Positions 1 through 10,161 of a stretch of 64,000 nt of DNA are shown piece after piece (position 1 is the stretch's first letter; every line of letters begins with the position of its first letter). The position numbers and the translations under genes are program-made. The notes under the pieces were generated by a model that worked only from the letters and a program-made list of their open reading frames with translations, did not search any database and was not told the DNA's origin. Source of the DNA: Campylobacter concisus (GTDB taxonomy: Bacteria > Campylobacterota > Campylobacteria > Campylobacterales > Campylobacteraceae); NCBI RefSeq assembly GCF_015230015.1, contig NZ_JAAKZC010000008.1, positions 1-64,000 of the forward strand. The letters run 5' to 3'.

Positions 1-200
1 CCTATAGATATATAAAAAAATTGCTTTAAATTATCATCTCTCCTCTTTTATAAAGGGCTATTTATATAAATTTTCTTAAACTAATATGTAATTTCATACC
101 TTAAGTTTATTGAAATTTTTATCTACGTAAATCAGGGGTAAATAAGCTTTTCAAAGCTAATATCTATCTAACCTTGTTTTAAATCTTTGAAGGAGAAAAA

Positions 201-2981
201 ATGAATCGACGAGATTTCATCAAAAGTGCTGCAGCTAGTGCTGCTTGTGCTAGTGCTGGCATCGCTGTGCCAAGCTCGCTAAGTGCGGCAAGCGAAGCTG
301 AAAAAGGCTGGCGTTGGGATAAGGCTGCCTGTAGATTTTGTGGAACCGGATGTGGCATCATGGTTGCTACAAAAGAGGGCAAGATAGTAGCTGTAAAAGG
401 CGATCCAGAAGCGCCAGTAAACCGCGGTCTAAACTGCATCAAAGGCTACTTTAACGCTAAGATCATGTACGGCGAAGATAGGATCACTCATCCACTTTTA
501 CGCGTAAATGAAAAGGGTGAATTTGACAAAAAAGGCAAATTCAAGCAAGTAAGCTGGAAGCAAGCATTTGACGTGATGGAAGCTCAGTTTAGAAAAGCAT
601 ATGATGAACTAGGACCTCACGGTATCGGAGTTTTAGGTTCTGGTCAATATACTATTCCAGAAGGTTACGCTGCTGTTAAGCTTATGAAAGGTGGCTTTAG
701 AAGCAACAGCATCGATCCAAACGCAAGACACTGTATGGCAAGTGCGGTTCTTGGTTTTATGCAAGTTTTTGGTATCGATGAGCCATCAGGCTGCTTTGAT
801 GACATCGAGCTAACTGATACCATCATAGCTTGGGGCGCAAATATGGCTGAGATGCACCCGATCCTTTGGGCGCGCGTGAGCGATAGAAAGCTTAGCGATC
901 CTGATAGAGTAAAGGTCGTAAATTTAAGTACTTACTCAACTAGAACATCAAATTTAGCCGATATCGAGATCATTTTTGCTCCGTCATCTGACCTTGCGAT
1001 CTGGAACTACATCGCTCGTGAGATAGTTTATAACCACCCTGAGATGATAGATGAAGAATTTGTTAAAAAACACTGCGTCTTCACAGCTGGCCCAGTTGAT
1101 ATCGGATATGGTCTTCGCCCAGACATCCACCACAAAAAATATGCTCCAAGCGAGCTAGACACAGCTGCGACTGAGAAGTCAAAGGTGCTAAGCGAGGCTG
1201 AGGGCGTCACGCTTTCTTATCTTGGCCTAAAGGCTGGCGATACACTAGAAAATAAAAATGCTGCAAAAGCTGGCGATCACTGGCAAATAACATTTGAAGA
1301 GTTTAAAAAAGCTCTTGCGCCTTACACACTTGACTTTACAGCTAAGGTAGCAAAAGGCGATCCAAACGAAGATATCAATGAATTTAAGAAAAAATTAAAA
1401 GCACTTGCTGATCTTTACATCGAGAAAAATCGCAAAGTCGTTAGCTTCTGGACTATGGGCTTTAACCAACACCAACGCGGTACATGGGTAAATGAGCAAG
1501 CTTATATGGTGCATTTCTTGCTTGGCAAGCAAGCACTTCCAGGCTCAGGTGCCTTTTCTCTAACTGGCCAACCAAGTGCGTGCGGAACAGCAAGAGAGGT
1601 TGGAACATTCGTTCACCGCTTGCCAGCTGACATGGTTGTTGGCAATCCAAAACACAGAGAGATCACTGAAAAACTTTGGAAACTACCTGCTGGCACACTA
1701 AATGCCGTACCAGGCTCACACTACGTAAAAATGATGCGTGATCTTGAAGATGGCAAGGTCAAATTTATCTGGGTTCAAGTAAATAACCCATGGCAAAACA
1801 CTGCAAACGCAAACCACTGGATCAAAGCAGCTCGCGAAATGGACAACTTCATAGTCGTAAGTGACCCTTATCCAGGAATTTCTGCAAAAGTAGCCGACCT
1901 TATCCTCCCAACTGCGATGATCTACGAAAAATGGGGTGCATACGGTAATGCTGAGAGAAGGACACAGCACTGGAGACAGCAAGTACTCCCTGTTGGCGAA
2001 GCGATGCCTGATATCTGGCAGATGCTTGAGTTTAGTAAGCGCTTTAAACTAAAAGATGTTTGGGGCGAGAAAAAGCTAAATGACAAAGTGACACTTCCAA
2101 GCGTGCTTGAGGCTGCAAAAGCTATGGGATATAGCGAAGAAGATACGCTATTTGACGTGCTTTTTGCAAATGAAGATGCTAAGAAATTTAGCGCAAACGA
2201 TCCGATCATGGAAAACTATGACAACACAGAAGTCTTTGGCGACAGCAGAAAAGTGATCGGCTCAGATGGTAAAGAATTTAAAGGATATGGATTTTTCATC
2301 CACAAATATCTTTGGGAAGAGTATAGAAAATTTGGCGTTGGCCATGGTCACGACCTAGCTGACTTTGACACTTACCACAGGGTAAGAGGTCTTAGATGGC
2401 CAGTTGTCGATGGTAAAGAGACTCAGTGGAGATTTAACACTAAATTTGACCCATACGCTAAAAAAGCCGCTCCAAATGATAAATTTGCATTCTACGGCAA
2501 CAAAAACGCAGCTCTTCCAACAGGCGATCTAAAAGGCGTAAAAAATCAAGAGAAAACTCCTCTTGCAAACAAAGCGAAAATTTTCTTCCGCCCTTACATG
2601 GATCCATGCGAGATGCCAAGCAAAGATTATCCATTCTGGCTATGTACTGGCCGTGTTCTAGAGCACTGGCATACAGGCACGATGACTATGCGTGTTCCTG
2701 AGCTTTATAGAGCCGTTCCAGAGGCACTTTGCTACATGCACGAAGACGACGCTAAAAAGCTTGGCGTGCTTCAAAACGAGATCGTTTGGGTCGAGTCACG
2801 CCGTGGCAAGGTAAAAGCAAGAGTAGATCTAAAAGGTAGAAATAAGCCACCAGTAGGTCTTGTTTATGTGCCTTTCTTTGATGAAAACGTATTTATAAAT
2901 AAAGTCTGCCTTGACGCTACTTGCCCGATCTCAAAAGAGACTGACTATAAAAAATGTGCGGTTAAAATTTACAAGGCGTAA
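201..2981 (+). CDS. napA: Periplasmic nitrate reductase catalytic subunit NapA
   Basis: Molybdopterin enzyme that reduces nitrate to nitrite in the periplasm. The 926-residue protein starts with a twin-arginine signal (RRDFIK at residues 3-8, then an Ala-rich stretch to about residue 30). Cys44, 47, 51 and 79 fit the N-terminal [4Fe-4S] site, and Cys178 in NARHCMAS fits the molybdenum ligand. Length is that of epsilonproteobacterial NapA. An AAGGAG box ends a few bases before the ATG. It is first in a tightly packed nap operon in the order A-G-H-B-F-L-D. The 200 bases upstream hold no gene and no regulatory site I could define. Confidence 0.98.
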   Translation: MNRRDFIKSAAASAACASAGIAVPSSLSAASEAEKGWRWDKAACRFCGTGCGIMVATKEGKIVAVKGDPEAPVNRGLNCIKGYFNAKIMYGEDRITHPLLRVNEKGEFDKKGKFKQVSWKQAFDVMEAQFRKAYDELGPHGIGVLGSGQYTIPEGYAAVKLMKGGFRSNSIDPNARHCMASAVLGFMQVFGIDEPSGCFDDIELTDTIIAWGANMAEMHPILWARVSDRKLSDPDRVKVVNLSTYSTRTSNLADIEIIFAPSSDLAIWNYIAREIVYNHPEMIDEEFVKKHCVFTAGPVDIGYGLRPDIHHKKYAPSELDTAATEKSKVLSEAEGVTLSYLGLKAGDTLENKNAAKAGDHWQITFEEFKKALAPYTLDFTAKVAKGDPNEDINEFKKKLKALADLYIEKNRKVVSFWTMGFNQHQRGTWVNEQAYMVHFLLGKQALPGSGAFSLTGQPSACGTAREVGTFVHRLPADMVVGNPKHREITEKLWKLPAGTLNAVPGSHYVKMMRDLEDGKVKFIWVQVNNPWQNTANANHWIKAAREMDNFIVVSDPYPGISAKVADLILPTAMIYEKWGAYGNAERRTQHWRQQVLPVGEAMPDIWQMLEFSKRFKLKDVWGEKKLNDKVTLPSVLEAAKAMGYSEEDTLFDVLFANEDAKKFSANDPIMENYDNTEVFGDSRKVIGSDGKEFKGYGFFIHKYLWEEYRKFGVGHGHDLADFDTYHRVRGLRWPVVDGKETQWRFNTKFDPYAKKAAPNDKFAFYGNKNAALPTGDLKGVKNQEKTPLANKAKIFFRPYMDPCEMPSKDYPFWLCTGRVLEHWHTGTMTMRVPELYRAVPEALCYMHEDDAKKLGVLQNEIVWVESRRGKVKARVDLKGRNKPPVGLVYVPFFDENVFINKVCLDATCPISKETDYKKCAVKIYKA

Positions 2982-2983
2982 AA

Positions 2984-3751
2984 GTGGCTGATATGGAATT
3001 TTCAAGTAGGCGTGAAGCTTTGAAATTTGGAGCTAAGGCAGCGATCTTGGCACTTGGTGGAGGCTTTATATGGTCGCTTAGTGCCAAAGCCTCACCGCTT
3101 ATACTTCTTAGACCGCCTGGTGCGAAAGCGGAGAAGCAGTTTTTAAAGAGCTGTATCAAGTGCGGACTTTGCGTAGAGGCCTGTCCATTTGATACGCTAA
3201 AACTTGCTACTCTTGAAGATGGCATAAGTATTGGTACGCCTTATTTTGAGCCTAGAAAAATTCCTTGCTATATGTGCGAGCATATCCCTTGCGTGCCAGC
3301 CTGTCCGACTGGGGCACTGGACGCAAATTTAGTTAGCACAGCTGGCAAACTCGATATCAACAAAGCCAAAATGGGCGTTGCAGTGGTCGATATGAAAAAC
3401 TGCGTGGCATACTGGGGCATACAGTGTGATGCTTGCTACAGAGCCTGTCCGCTTTTAGACAAAGCCCTATATCTCGAGTATCGCCGCAACGAAAGGACGC
3501 AAAAGCATGCGTTTTTACTCCCAGTAGTTGATAGTGATATCTGCACGGGCTGTGGCGTATGCGAGCGAGCCTGTATCACCGAAAAAGCAGCCATTACCGT
3601 GCTAAACCGTGAGGTTGTGCTTGGTAAAGTTGGCGATAACTACGTCAAAGGCTGGGTAAAAGAAGATGAAAGGCGCGTGGATGATGCCAACAGCAAGATA
3701 AAGCTCGACATCAAAAAGGCGACTGACTATCTAAATGGCGGTGAGCTATGA
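2984..3751 (+). CDS. napG: Nap ferredoxin-type protein NapG
   Basis: Periplasmic iron-sulfur protein that, with NapH, passes electrons from menaquinol towards NapB and NapA. The 255-residue protein has an N-terminal SSRREALKFG twin-arginine-like signal followed by a hydrophobic segment. Four cysteine clusters of [4Fe-4S] type lie near residues 57-67, 95-107, 140-155 and 187-197. It begins two bases after napA. I use the GTG start; an ATG three codons later is the alternative, and neither has a strong Shine-Dalgarno box. Confidence 0.95.
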   Translation: MADMEFSSRREALKFGAKAAILALGGGFIWSLSAKASPLILLRPPGAKAEKQFLKSCIKCGLCVEACPFDTLKLATLEDGISIGTPYFEPRKIPCYMCEHIPCVPACPTGALDANLVSTAGKLDINKAKMGVAVVDMKNCVAYWGIQCDACYRACPLLDKALYLEYRRNERTQKHAFLLPVVDSDICTGCGVCERACITEKAAITVLNREVVLGKVGDNYVKGWVKEDERRVDDANSKIKLDIKKATDYLNGGEL

Positions 3752-4539
3752 AATTTTTAATCTTAAGACGAATAACTCAAATTTCTATCCTAGTGCTATT
3801 TATCCTAGGAAATGTTTATGGAGTTAAGATACTTAGCGGAAATTTAAGCTCATCTTCGCTTTTTGGACAAATTCCACTAAGCGATCCATTTGCGGTGCTT
3901 CAAATTTTACTGGCTGGCTTTAGCGTAGGCATAAATGCAATAATCGGTGCGATCATCGTCTTTGCATTTTACGCACTCATCGCTTCTAGGGCATTTTGCT
4001 CGTGGGTTTGCCCAGTAAATTTACTAACCGACATTGCTTACAAGTTAAGAGAGAAATTTGGCTTTAAGGGTGAAAAAATTTTAAACGTAAGTAAAAATTT
4101 ACGCTACTACTTGCTAGCGCTCACTCTTATCTTAAGCCTAGCTCTCTCGCTACCAGCGTTTGAGAGCATTAGCTTTGTTGGTATCATCCAGCGCGGCATT
4201 ATTTATGGCTCAGTTAGTGCCATTGGCATCGCCCTTGGCATAGTGGCCTTTGATATGTTCGTGCTAAAGCGTGGAATTTGCTCACATGTCTGCCCGCTTG
4301 GTGCATTTTACGCTGTGATATCAAAACTGGCTCTTATTAGAGTAAAACACGACGCAAATGCCTGCACAAAATGCATGAAGTGCAAGCTCATCTGCCCAGA
4401 GGTGCAAGTGCTAGATATGATCGGTAAAGAGAGCCGCGAGGTTAGCTCAAGCGAGTGCATAAGCTGCGGTAGATGCATCGACGTTTGCGGTGACGGGGCG
4501 TTAAATTTTAGTATTAGAAATTTAAGGAGAGAAAAATGA
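3748..4539 (+). CDS. napH: Quinol dehydrogenase membrane subunit NapH
   Basis: Integral membrane subunit of the NapGH menaquinol dehydrogenase. The 263-residue protein has about four membrane segments, two cytoplasmic CxxxCP motifs (CSWVCP and CSHVCP), and two C-terminal [4Fe-4S] motifs (CTKCMKCKLICP and CISCGRCIDVCG). The ATG overlaps the napG stop by four bases, so translation is probably coupled. Length and motif order match family members. Confidence 0.95.
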   Translation: MKFLILRRITQISILVLFILGNVYGVKILSGNLSSSSLFGQIPLSDPFAVLQILLAGFSVGINAIIGAIIVFAFYALIASRAFCSWVCPVNLLTDIAYKLREKFGFKGEKILNVSKNLRYYLLALTLILSLALSLPAFESISFVGIIQRGIIYGSVSAIGIALGIVAFDMFVLKRGICSHVCPLGAFYAVISKLALIRVKHDANACTKCMKCKLICPEVQVLDMIGKESREVSSSECISCGRCIDVCGDGALNFSIRNLRREK

Positions 4540-5063
4540 AAATGAAAATAATGGCGCTTGGAGCACTATGCGCTGCCTTTTTAGCGGCATGTGCATTGAA
4601 TAATCCAAGCATTAGTGATTCGCAAATCGGCTTTAGAAATGTCGATTTGTTAGATGATAAAGACGTTGTTTTAAAAGACATCAACTACACAAAAGAGCCA
4701 GCCGGTATGGCAAAGAGATTTGACAGATCTTTTGAAAATGCACCTCCATTTATCCCACACGACACTGAGGGTTTGGTGCCTATCACAAAAGATTCAAATA
4801 TGTGCGTAACCTGCCACATGCCTGAGTTTGCAAAAGATAGCGGAGCTACTCCTATCCCGGCTTCTCACCTTTATGACATCAGAAATAAAAAAGATCTTGC
4901 AGGCAAGCTTGATGATGAGAGATATAACTGCACAACTTGCCACGTCGAGCAACAAAATGGCGTAACGCAGCTTGTTGGCAATAAATTTAAGCCTGACTTT
5001 AGAGATAAAAACGGCTCACATAAGTCAAATTTACTTGACGTCTTAAATGACGGCGTTAGATAA
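4536..5063 (+). CDS. napB: Dihaem cytochrome c NapB
   Basis: Small periplasmic electron-transfer subunit that feeds NapA. The 175-residue protein has two haem c sites, CVTCH (90-94) and CTTCH (132-136), with His75 and His111 as plausible distal ligands. The signal sequence ends in LAAC (Cys19), which resembles a lipobox; NapB is usually a soluble periplasmic protein, so lipid anchoring here is only a possibility. The start overlaps the napH stop by four bases. Confidence 0.95.
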   Translation: MKMKIMALGALCAAFLAACALNNPSISDSQIGFRNVDLLDDKDVVLKDINYTKEPAGMAKRFDRSFENAPPFIPHDTEGLVPITKDSNMCVTCHMPEFAKDSGATPIPASHLYDIRNKKDLAGKLDDERYNCTTCHVEQQNGVTQLVGNKFKPDFRDKNGSHKSNLLDVLNDGVR

Positions 5064-5530
5064 TGCAAAGCAGGCGAGAGCTTTTTAGTAAAATTTTGGG
5101 GGCAAAACCTGCTCCCAAATTTATAGATCCACCCTTTTTTAGCGGCGAATTTGACTGCGCTGGCTGTGAGGCTAGCTGCGTAAGTGCCTGTGAAAAAGAG
5201 CTTCTTAGCTTTGAAAATGAAAGAGTTGTTTTTAAAGTTAAAAAGCTAGGCTGCGACTTTTGCGAAGAGTGCGCGAAAGCTTGTCAAAGTAGCGGTCACC
5301 TGGCACTAAATTTAAGCTCGCCGAAGAGCATAAATGCAAAGGTTAGCATCAATGTCGCTAGCTGCCTAGCGTGGAATGACACGATTTGCTACAACTGTCT
5401 TGATGCTTGTAAATTTAAAGCAGTTGAGTTTCTTGGTGTTTTTCGCCCTATAATCAATCAAAATTGCGTCAGCTGCGGCGAGTGCTTTGATGTTTGTTTT
5501 AAAAATTCGCTTGAGATGGAGGCTTTATGA
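5063..5530 (+). CDS. napF: Nap ferredoxin-type protein NapF
   Basis: Cytoplasmic polyferredoxin linked to maturation or electron supply of NapA. The 155-residue protein has four cysteine clusters: CAGCEASCVSAC, CDFCEECAKAC, CLAW...CYNCLDAC and CVSCGECFDVC. No export signal is apparent, although the N-terminus has a paired arginine. It overlaps the napB stop by one base. From memory, C. jejuni lacks napF while Wolinella has napAGHBFLD, so this operon matches the longer layout. Confidence 0.88.
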   Translation: MQSRRELFSKILGAKPAPKFIDPPFFSGEFDCAGCEASCVSACEKELLSFENERVVFKVKKLGCDFCEECAKACQSSGHLALNLSSPKSINAKVSINVASCLAWNDTICYNCLDACKFKAVEFLGVFRPIINQNCVSCGECFDVCFKNSLEMEAL

Positions 5531-6462
5531 GAGTTTTATTTTTTCTTTTTTGCTTGTTAAATTTTGTCTTTGCAAATGAGATCACAACGCCTATTAAAGA
5601 GATAGAAGCTAGTGCAAACGTGCTTAATACTACGCTGATAAATGGCAAGCTTTTTATCGCAACTGATGGTGGCACGGTTGAAATTTATGATCCAAAAGAG
5701 TCTAAATTTGACGAGATTATTAAAATGGATGATATAAAAATCTACGTTAGCGACCATGAAAGACCAAAAATTTTAAATGTCGATGAGCTAAATGGCAAGA
5801 TACTCATCCTAAGCGAGGGCGACTACGTTACAAAGGTACTTTATATAAGAGAAAATGGGCAGATAAGAAGCATAAAAATGGCTAATCAAGCGATAAAAAA
5901 GGCTCTATTTTTAGATGATGAGCATATAGCACTTGCCTCAATCAGCAATGAAATTTACTTTTTAAACCTAAAAAGTGGCGAAATTTATGATAGTTTTAAG
6001 ATCTCTATCGCAATGCTCTCAGACATGGAGATAAGCGAGGATAGAGGCACGCTAGCGATCGCTTGTGAGAGTGGCAAGGTCTATTTTTACAATGTTCGTA
6101 CTAAAAAAATGGACAAAATTTTAGATATCCACACTGATAATATCTACGACATCGCTTATAAAAATGGCGTCATGATAAGTGGAGGCACCGACAGGATCGT
6201 TGGCATCTTCTCTGCTGGAACGCTAAAAAAGATAAATACTGGCTTTTTGGTTTATGGCGTGGGGCTTAGTAGCGACGGCAAGATCGCTGCATATATGAGC
6301 GATGAGATGAGCGATGTAAATTTAGTTGATAGCGTTACTTTAGATAAGATCGCGATGCTAAAAACTGGTCAAAGCACGATAAATAGCATAGTTTTCATAA
6401 GCGACAACGAGGTTGTGACCTCTGCTTATGAGAAGAAAATTTTATTTTGGAGAGTTAGATGA
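5527..6462 (+). CDS. napL: NapL, periplasmic beta-propeller protein of the nap operon
   Basis: Epsilonproteobacterial Nap accessory protein of unresolved biochemical role. The 311-residue protein has a clear signal peptide (hydrophobic residues 2-16, predicted cleavage near FANE) followed by WD40/PQQ-like repeated beta-strand blocks, for example around residues 45, 140, 185 and 225. Its position between napF and napD, with four-base overlaps at both ends, supports the call. No cofactor motif is visible. Confidence 0.88.
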   Translation: MRVLFFLFCLLNFVFANEITTPIKEIEASANVLNTTLINGKLFIATDGGTVEIYDPKESKFDEIIKMDDIKIYVSDHERPKILNVDELNGKILILSEGDYVTKVLYIRENGQIRSIKMANQAIKKALFLDDEHIALASISNEIYFLNLKSGEIYDSFKISIAMLSDMEISEDRGTLAIACESGKVYFYNVRTKKMDKILDIHTDNIYDIAYKNGVMISGGTDRIVGIFSAGTLKKINTGFLVYGVGLSSDGKIAAYMSDEMSDVNLVDSVTLDKIAMLKTGQSTINSIVFISDNEVVTSAYEKKILFWRVR

Positions 6463-6800
6463 ATATTTCAAGCCTGATAGTCTATACAGATAATAAAAAT
6501 GAGAGCGTAAAAGGCGAGATAAGCAAGCTAAAAGAGTGCGAGATCATCACTGACGCAGAAGATAGGATCGTTGTGGTCGTTAGCTCAGAGAGCATCGAAG
6601 ATGAGATCAGAGTTTTTAAGATGATAGAGGGCATTAGCGGCGTGGTGAGCGTTGCGATGGTTTATAGCTATCAAGAAGACGCTCAGGAGAATAGAGAGAG
6701 GCTTGAAGCAAACGGCAAGATAAGTGAAATCTTAACAAGCGATGATGTAAAAGCCGAAGACATCGCATATGGCGGTAGCGTGCATTATAAGGTGAGGTGA
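6459..6800 (+). CDS. napD: NapD chaperone for NapA maturation
   Basis: Small cytoplasmic protein that binds the twin-arginine signal of NapA before export. The 113 residues have the ferredoxin-like fold pattern expected of NapD: the opening SSLIVYTD, a central IVVVVSS strand, and a helix followed by the GVVSVAMVYSY strand. It is the last gene of the nap operon and overlaps napL by four bases. The repeat cluster starts about 90 bases downstream. Confidence 0.88.
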   Translation: MNISSLIVYTDNKNESVKGEISKLKECEIITDAEDRIVVVVSSESIEDEIRVFKMIEGISGVVSVAMVYSYQEDAQENRERLEANGKISEILTSDDVKAEDIAYGGSVHYKVR

Positions 6801-6888
6801 AATTTACTCGGTCACTCTAGCAACTTATTAAATTCAAGCCACTTGTCTGCATCTAGATAAATTTACCTGACTTTCTATTGCACAAACC

Positions 6889-6998
6889 GCATGCAGTGCA
6901 AAGCACTGAAGCATGCTACCTATAACGTCGTAGGGGTTAGGGGATTGTTAAGGGGGAAGGGAGCGACTTCGTAATTCAAGCCTCTTCCCCCTTAACAA
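6889..6998. repeat. Type-1 structured repeat, copy 1
   Basis: Non-coding element built from three consecutive inverted repeats. The first is GCATGCAGTGC (6889-6899) with GCACTG-AA-GCATGC (6903-6916). The second is a short TAAC/GTTA pair. The third is a long stem of 6945-6961 with 6982-6998 (17 pairs, core AAGGGGGAAG/CTTCCCCCTT). It sits between napD and the chemoreceptor gene. It shares architecture with 7172-7285 and 14309-14447. I do not recognise a named family. Confidence 0.8.
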
Positions 6999-7031
6999 AG
7001 AAATAAAGCTTTAAATTTTAAAAATCCATTT

Positions 7032-7149
7032 CGCAAATTTTAAAATTCCACTCACTTGCAAGAATTGACTACTAAAATTTGGCTTCGCTTACAGCTTAGC
7101 TCAAATTTTAGAGCCGAAATTACTCGTTCATGAAATTTTAAAATTTGCG
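7032..7149. repeat. Type-2a MITE-like repeat with 16-bp terminal inverted repeats
   Basis: A 118-bp non-coding unit bounded by perfect 16-bp inverted repeats, CGCAAATTTTAAAATT at 7032-7047 and its complement at 7134-7149. Inside it a further inverted repeat, CTAAAATTTG/CAAATTTTAG, flanks GGCTTCGCTTACAGC. The body is nearly identical to that at 14481-14596. It contains no open frame of note. Confidence 0.8.
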
Positions 7150-7171
7150 AAAACTTACTTGATAGCAAAAC

Positions 7172-7285
7172 GCATGCGGCACGATAGTGCTATCGCATGC
7201 ACTTCTAACGTGCGAGGGGTTTAGGGGATTTAAAAAGGGGGATAAGGGGACGGCCTCGTAACTCGAGTCCCCTTGTCTCCCTTTT
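7172..7285. repeat. Type-1 structured repeat, diverged copy 2
   Basis: Same three-hairpin plan as 6889-6998 but with different arm sequences. GCATGCG...GATAG pairs with CTATCGCATGC (7172-7200). A CTAAC...GTTTAG block follows, then a long stem of 7233-7251 with 7267-7285 in which 18 of 19 positions pair. Because the long arms differ from copy 1 yet remain complementary, the fold looks conserved rather than just the sequence. Confidence 0.78.
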
Positions 7286-7320
7286 GGATAAAAAATTACA
7301 AATTTAATTGAATTGTTTTG

Positions 7321-7434
7321 TAAATTTTAAAACTTTACTCACTCGCCTTAGCAGACTACTAAATCTAGGCTGCACTTCGTTTAGCACTAAATTTAGAGCC
7401 GTGATATGCTCGCTCATAAATTTTTAAAATTTAT
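7321..7434. repeat. Type-2b MITE-like repeat
   Basis: A unit bounded by perfect 12-bp inverted repeats, TAAATTTTAAAA at 7321-7332 and its complement at 7422-7433. The centre carries CTAAATCTAGGCT...AGCACTAAATTTAG and GAGCCGTGATATGC. It is close to the copy at 14630-14737 and more distantly related to the type-2a units. Confidence 0.75.
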
Positions 7435-7481
7435 CTGAAGCTTTTTGTATGTTAAATTTAAAGTTTAGAATTAAAAAGTTT

Positions 7482-7513
7482 AAAAAATCCCAACCCAGTC
7501 TAAACCAGGTTGG
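7482..7513 (-). terminator. Intrinsic terminator of the chemoreceptor gene
   Basis: Read on the minus strand, CCAACC pairs with GGTTGG across a 12-base loop and is followed by GATTTTTT. It lies about 30 bases past the stop of the gene ending at 7543. Confidence 0.75.
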
Positions 7514-7542
7514 AGTTTATGAAGATTTATGAAGTAGTTTGA

Positions 7543-9492
7543 TTAAAATTTATTCTTTCTTACTTCACTTACTATTGTCTTTGCCATGTTATCAACATCG
7601 CTTGTTACTTCATTAGCCCTATTTGCAATTACAACGTTTTCTTTTGTTAGGTGATCTATTTGAGCAACTGATTGATTTATCATATTTATACCTTCGCTTT
7701 GCTCTTTGATTGATTCACTCATCTCATTTATTGATTGAGCTAATACATTTGTATTTGCTTCTATCTCACCTAGAGATTTTTGAGTTCTTTCAGCTAGTTT
7801 TCTAACTTCATCAGCAACAACTGCAAATCCTCTACCATGCTCTCCTGCTCTGGCTGCTTCTATTGCAGCATTAAGTGCTAGAAGGTTTGTTTGATCTGCT
7901 ATATCTCTAATGATAGTTATGATGTTTTTAATTTCATCACTTTGTCTTATAACATCAGCTGTCTTTTGAGAGATGGCATTCATTGAGCTTGACATTTGCT
8001 CAACTGCTGCTGCACTTTCTTGAAGTGAGCTTGCTTGTGTGCTAGCACCTTGTGTAAGCTCTTTCATAGCCAAAGCCAGAGTTGTAGCCTTTTCTTCAAG
8101 CATCTGAGCATCATTTAAATTTGAGTTTAGCATAGTGCAAATTACTTCACCCATATTTGATACTCCAAGTATCATAGCCTTTAAATCAGCCTCTAGCTCT
8201 TCGTTTATCTCAACCTTTGCAGTAAAGTCGTTTTTAGTATATGAGCTAAGAACATTTGTTATGCCCTTTAAATTTGCTGAGATAGATGTAAAGAATTTAT
8301 TTAGTAGCTCTTTTAGCTCATTTAGCGATGGGTTGTTTGGAGTTGAGCCTATCTTTGCTCCAAGGTTGCCTTTGATCATTAAATTTGCTACCTTGTTTAG
8401 CTCATCTATCATAGTGCTATCTTTTTTGATACCAGCTACGACTTTGTCGATGTTTTCATTTATCGCCTTGCTCATCTCGCCAAATTCATCATTTGATCTT
8501 ACCTCTAGCTTGCTTGGTGCTTTTGCTTCGTAAGTTACAAATTTAAATAGATCATCAAGCTTAGACTGGATAGTTTTTATAGGGTTAAGAGACTTTTTAA
8601 GTAAGAAATAGACAAATGCTGAGAGGATAACGATAAATAGCACTGCTAGGATTAGCTGGATCTTTAGGAGGGGCATAGTATTTGACGTAAATACATCTTT
8701 TTGCATAGCAGATATGGCCAGCCAGCCACGATCGTTTAGCTCTATAAAGTCAGCATATCTATCCTCACCCTTTGTGTTTTTATAGGCAATTAGACCGTTT
8801 TCATTAAATTCTTTATTTTTATATCTAGCGACCAGCTTGCTTGTGGTTGGATTGTCTTTACCGACTAGATCTTTGTCAGGGTGGATGATGATCTTGCCAT
8901 CTTTATCTATCACGTAAGCATAGCTATAATCAGTCTTGCTGATACTCATGATCTCTTCACTGAGACTTGAAATATCAGCATTCATGGCAGCGACACCTTT
9001 ATCACCGATAGGTGCTGAAAATGCTATCATCATGGCATTTGAGCTTGATGATTTATAAGGATCAGAAAAAGTTGCTTTTGCGCCTTTTGCGATCTTATAC
9101 CAGTCTCTTGTTCTTGGATCATAGCCATTGTCTTTTGGCATCTCATTCTTGCCATTTGAGCGGTACATCGCACCATCGCTCTCGTATCCCACAAAAATTC
9201 TCTCTATCTCAGGCGATACGATAAGCTTGCCTGTGCTTAAAATTTCATTTATCTGACTTCTGTCCTCTAACTTTTCTAGCCTTTGGGCGATGCCATTTGC
9301 GGCATGTGTATTCTCGTCAAAAAATGTATTCATAGCGTTTTTTACATCTTTTAGAATTTGACGTTGAGATTGGATGACTAGCTCGATGGTTTTACTCTGA
9401 GCAGTATAGTAACTAGCGGCCGACATAGCCACAAACGATATACATAGAGCAACTATTAGCATTAGTGCTATTTTATTGGTGATTGACTTCAC
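7543..9492 (-). CDS. Methyl-accepting chemotaxis protein with periplasmic dCache-type sensor
   Basis: Transmembrane chemoreceptor that signals to CheA/CheW. In 649 residues there is a membrane segment near 8-28, a periplasmic double-Cache region near 35-270 (including the typical [13 protein letters not shown] stretch), a second membrane segment near 278-300, a linker, and the conserved signalling tip ending [20 protein letters not shown] with a following adaptation helix. No C-terminal CheR-tethering pentapeptide is seen. The ligand cannot be inferred. It appears monocistronic, with its own terminator. Confidence 0.93.
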   Translation of the reverse strand: MKSITNKIALMLIVALCISFVAMSAASYYTAQSKTIELVIQSQRQILKDVKNAMNTFFDENTHAANGIAQRLEKLEDRSQINEILSTGKLIVSPEIERIFVGYESDGAMYRSNGKNEMPKDNGYDPRTRDWYKIAKGAKATFSDPYKSSSSNAMMIAFSAPIGDKGVAAMNADISSLSEEIMSISKTDYSYAYVIDKDGKIIIHPDKDLVGKDNPTTSKLVARYKNKEFNENGLIAYKNTKGEDRYADFIELNDRGWLAISAMQKDVFTSNTMPLLKIQLILAVLFIVILSAFVYFLLKKSLNPIKTIQSKLDDLFKFVTYEAKAPSKLEVRSNDEFGEMSKAINENIDKVVAGIKKDSTMIDELNKVANLMIKGNLGAKIGSTPNNPSLNELKELLNKFFTSISANLKGITNVLSSYTKNDFTAKVEINEELEADLKAMILGVSNMGEVICTMLNSNLNDAQMLEEKATTLALAMKELTQGASTQASSLQESAAAVEQMSSSMNAISQKTADVIRQSDEIKNIITIIRDIADQTNLLALNAAIEAARAGEHGRGFAVVADEVRKLAERTQKSLGEIEANTNVLAQSINEMSESIKEQSEGINMINQSVAQIDHLTKENVVIANRANEVTSDVDNMAKTIVSEVRKNKF

Positions 9493-9609
9493 ACGAATTC
9501 CTTTACATATGATTTACATTTTTTCTATATCGGCTAGTTTAAAAAGAATTGTATAGCTGTTTAAGAAGTTTTTCTTTAAAAATAAGAAGTTTTGATCTAA
9601 AAGATAAAT

Positions 9610-10155
9610 TTAAGGTCTATTTTTTATCAAATTTAAAAGATTTTCTCTGATATTTTCACTAGTTAAATTTGAAATTTCGCCGTAGAAATTCCCATCTTTA
9701 TCTAGCAGATAGATAGCAGAGCTGTGAGCGACAGAGTAGCCCATGGCAGAGTTTTTAAGGCGTACTTTTTGGTATTTTACGCCGTAGTTTTTAGCGACTT
9801 TTGGCAGATCATTCATCTTTATTCCGTCTGCATCTTTGTAGAAATTTTTTGCCATTAGGGTTAAATTTTCAGGCGTGTCACGCTCAGGATCAAGAGTGAT
9901 GAAAAGTAGCTCAAAGTCGTCTCTTTTTAGTTTATTTAGCTCATCGCCTACAAGAGAGAGCGTAGTAGGGCAGACATCGGGGCAGTAAAGATAACCAAAA
10001 TATATCGCTTTATATTTGCCATTATAGTTTTTAAGGCTCACTTCGCCATGCTCTGAAAGCGCCTTAAAATCATACTTGTTTGGCTTTATAAAAAGCATCG
10101 CAAGACCAGCACATATTAAGATTATCATTAAGCCCCAAAGTGTCTTTTTCATCAT
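9610..10155 (-). CDS. SCO1/SenC family copper-binding thioredoxin-fold protein
   Basis: Probably helps insert copper into cytochrome c oxidase. The 181-residue protein has an N-terminal membrane anchor (about residues 6-24). The copper site is CPDVC (Cys58 and Cys62) with His144 in SVAHSSAIYLLD, and the thioredoxin-fold strand order is recognisable (FITLDPERDTPENL). It is last of a three-gene minus-strand cluster with a PCuAC protein, which supports a copper-delivery role. The electron acceptor, presumably the cbb3 oxidase, is not encoded here. Confidence 0.92.
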   Translation of the reverse strand: MMKKTLWGLMIILICAGLAMLFIKPNKYDFKALSEHGEVSLKNYNGKYKAIYFGYLYCPDVCPTTLSLVGDELNKLKRDDFELLFITLDPERDTPENLTLMAKNFYKDADGIKMNDLPKVAKNYGVKYQKVRLKNSAMGYSVAHSSAIYLLDKDGNFYGEISNLTSENIRENLLNLIKNRP

Positions 10156-10161
10156 TTGCCC

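Noticed and set aside
1..200. Defined promoter or FNR-type site upstream of napA
   Set aside because: The region is AT-rich with several loose TATAAT-like strings, but none is convincing and no clear TTGAT-N4-ATCAA site is present.
6889..7434. CRISPR array
   Set aside because: The repeats are long, diverged, of two different families and internally palindromic, with no regular short repeat-spacer pattern and no cas genes.
8135..8533. Plus-strand open frame of 132 residues
   Set aside because: It is antisense to the chemoreceptor coding region, with no ribosome binding site or recognisable product.
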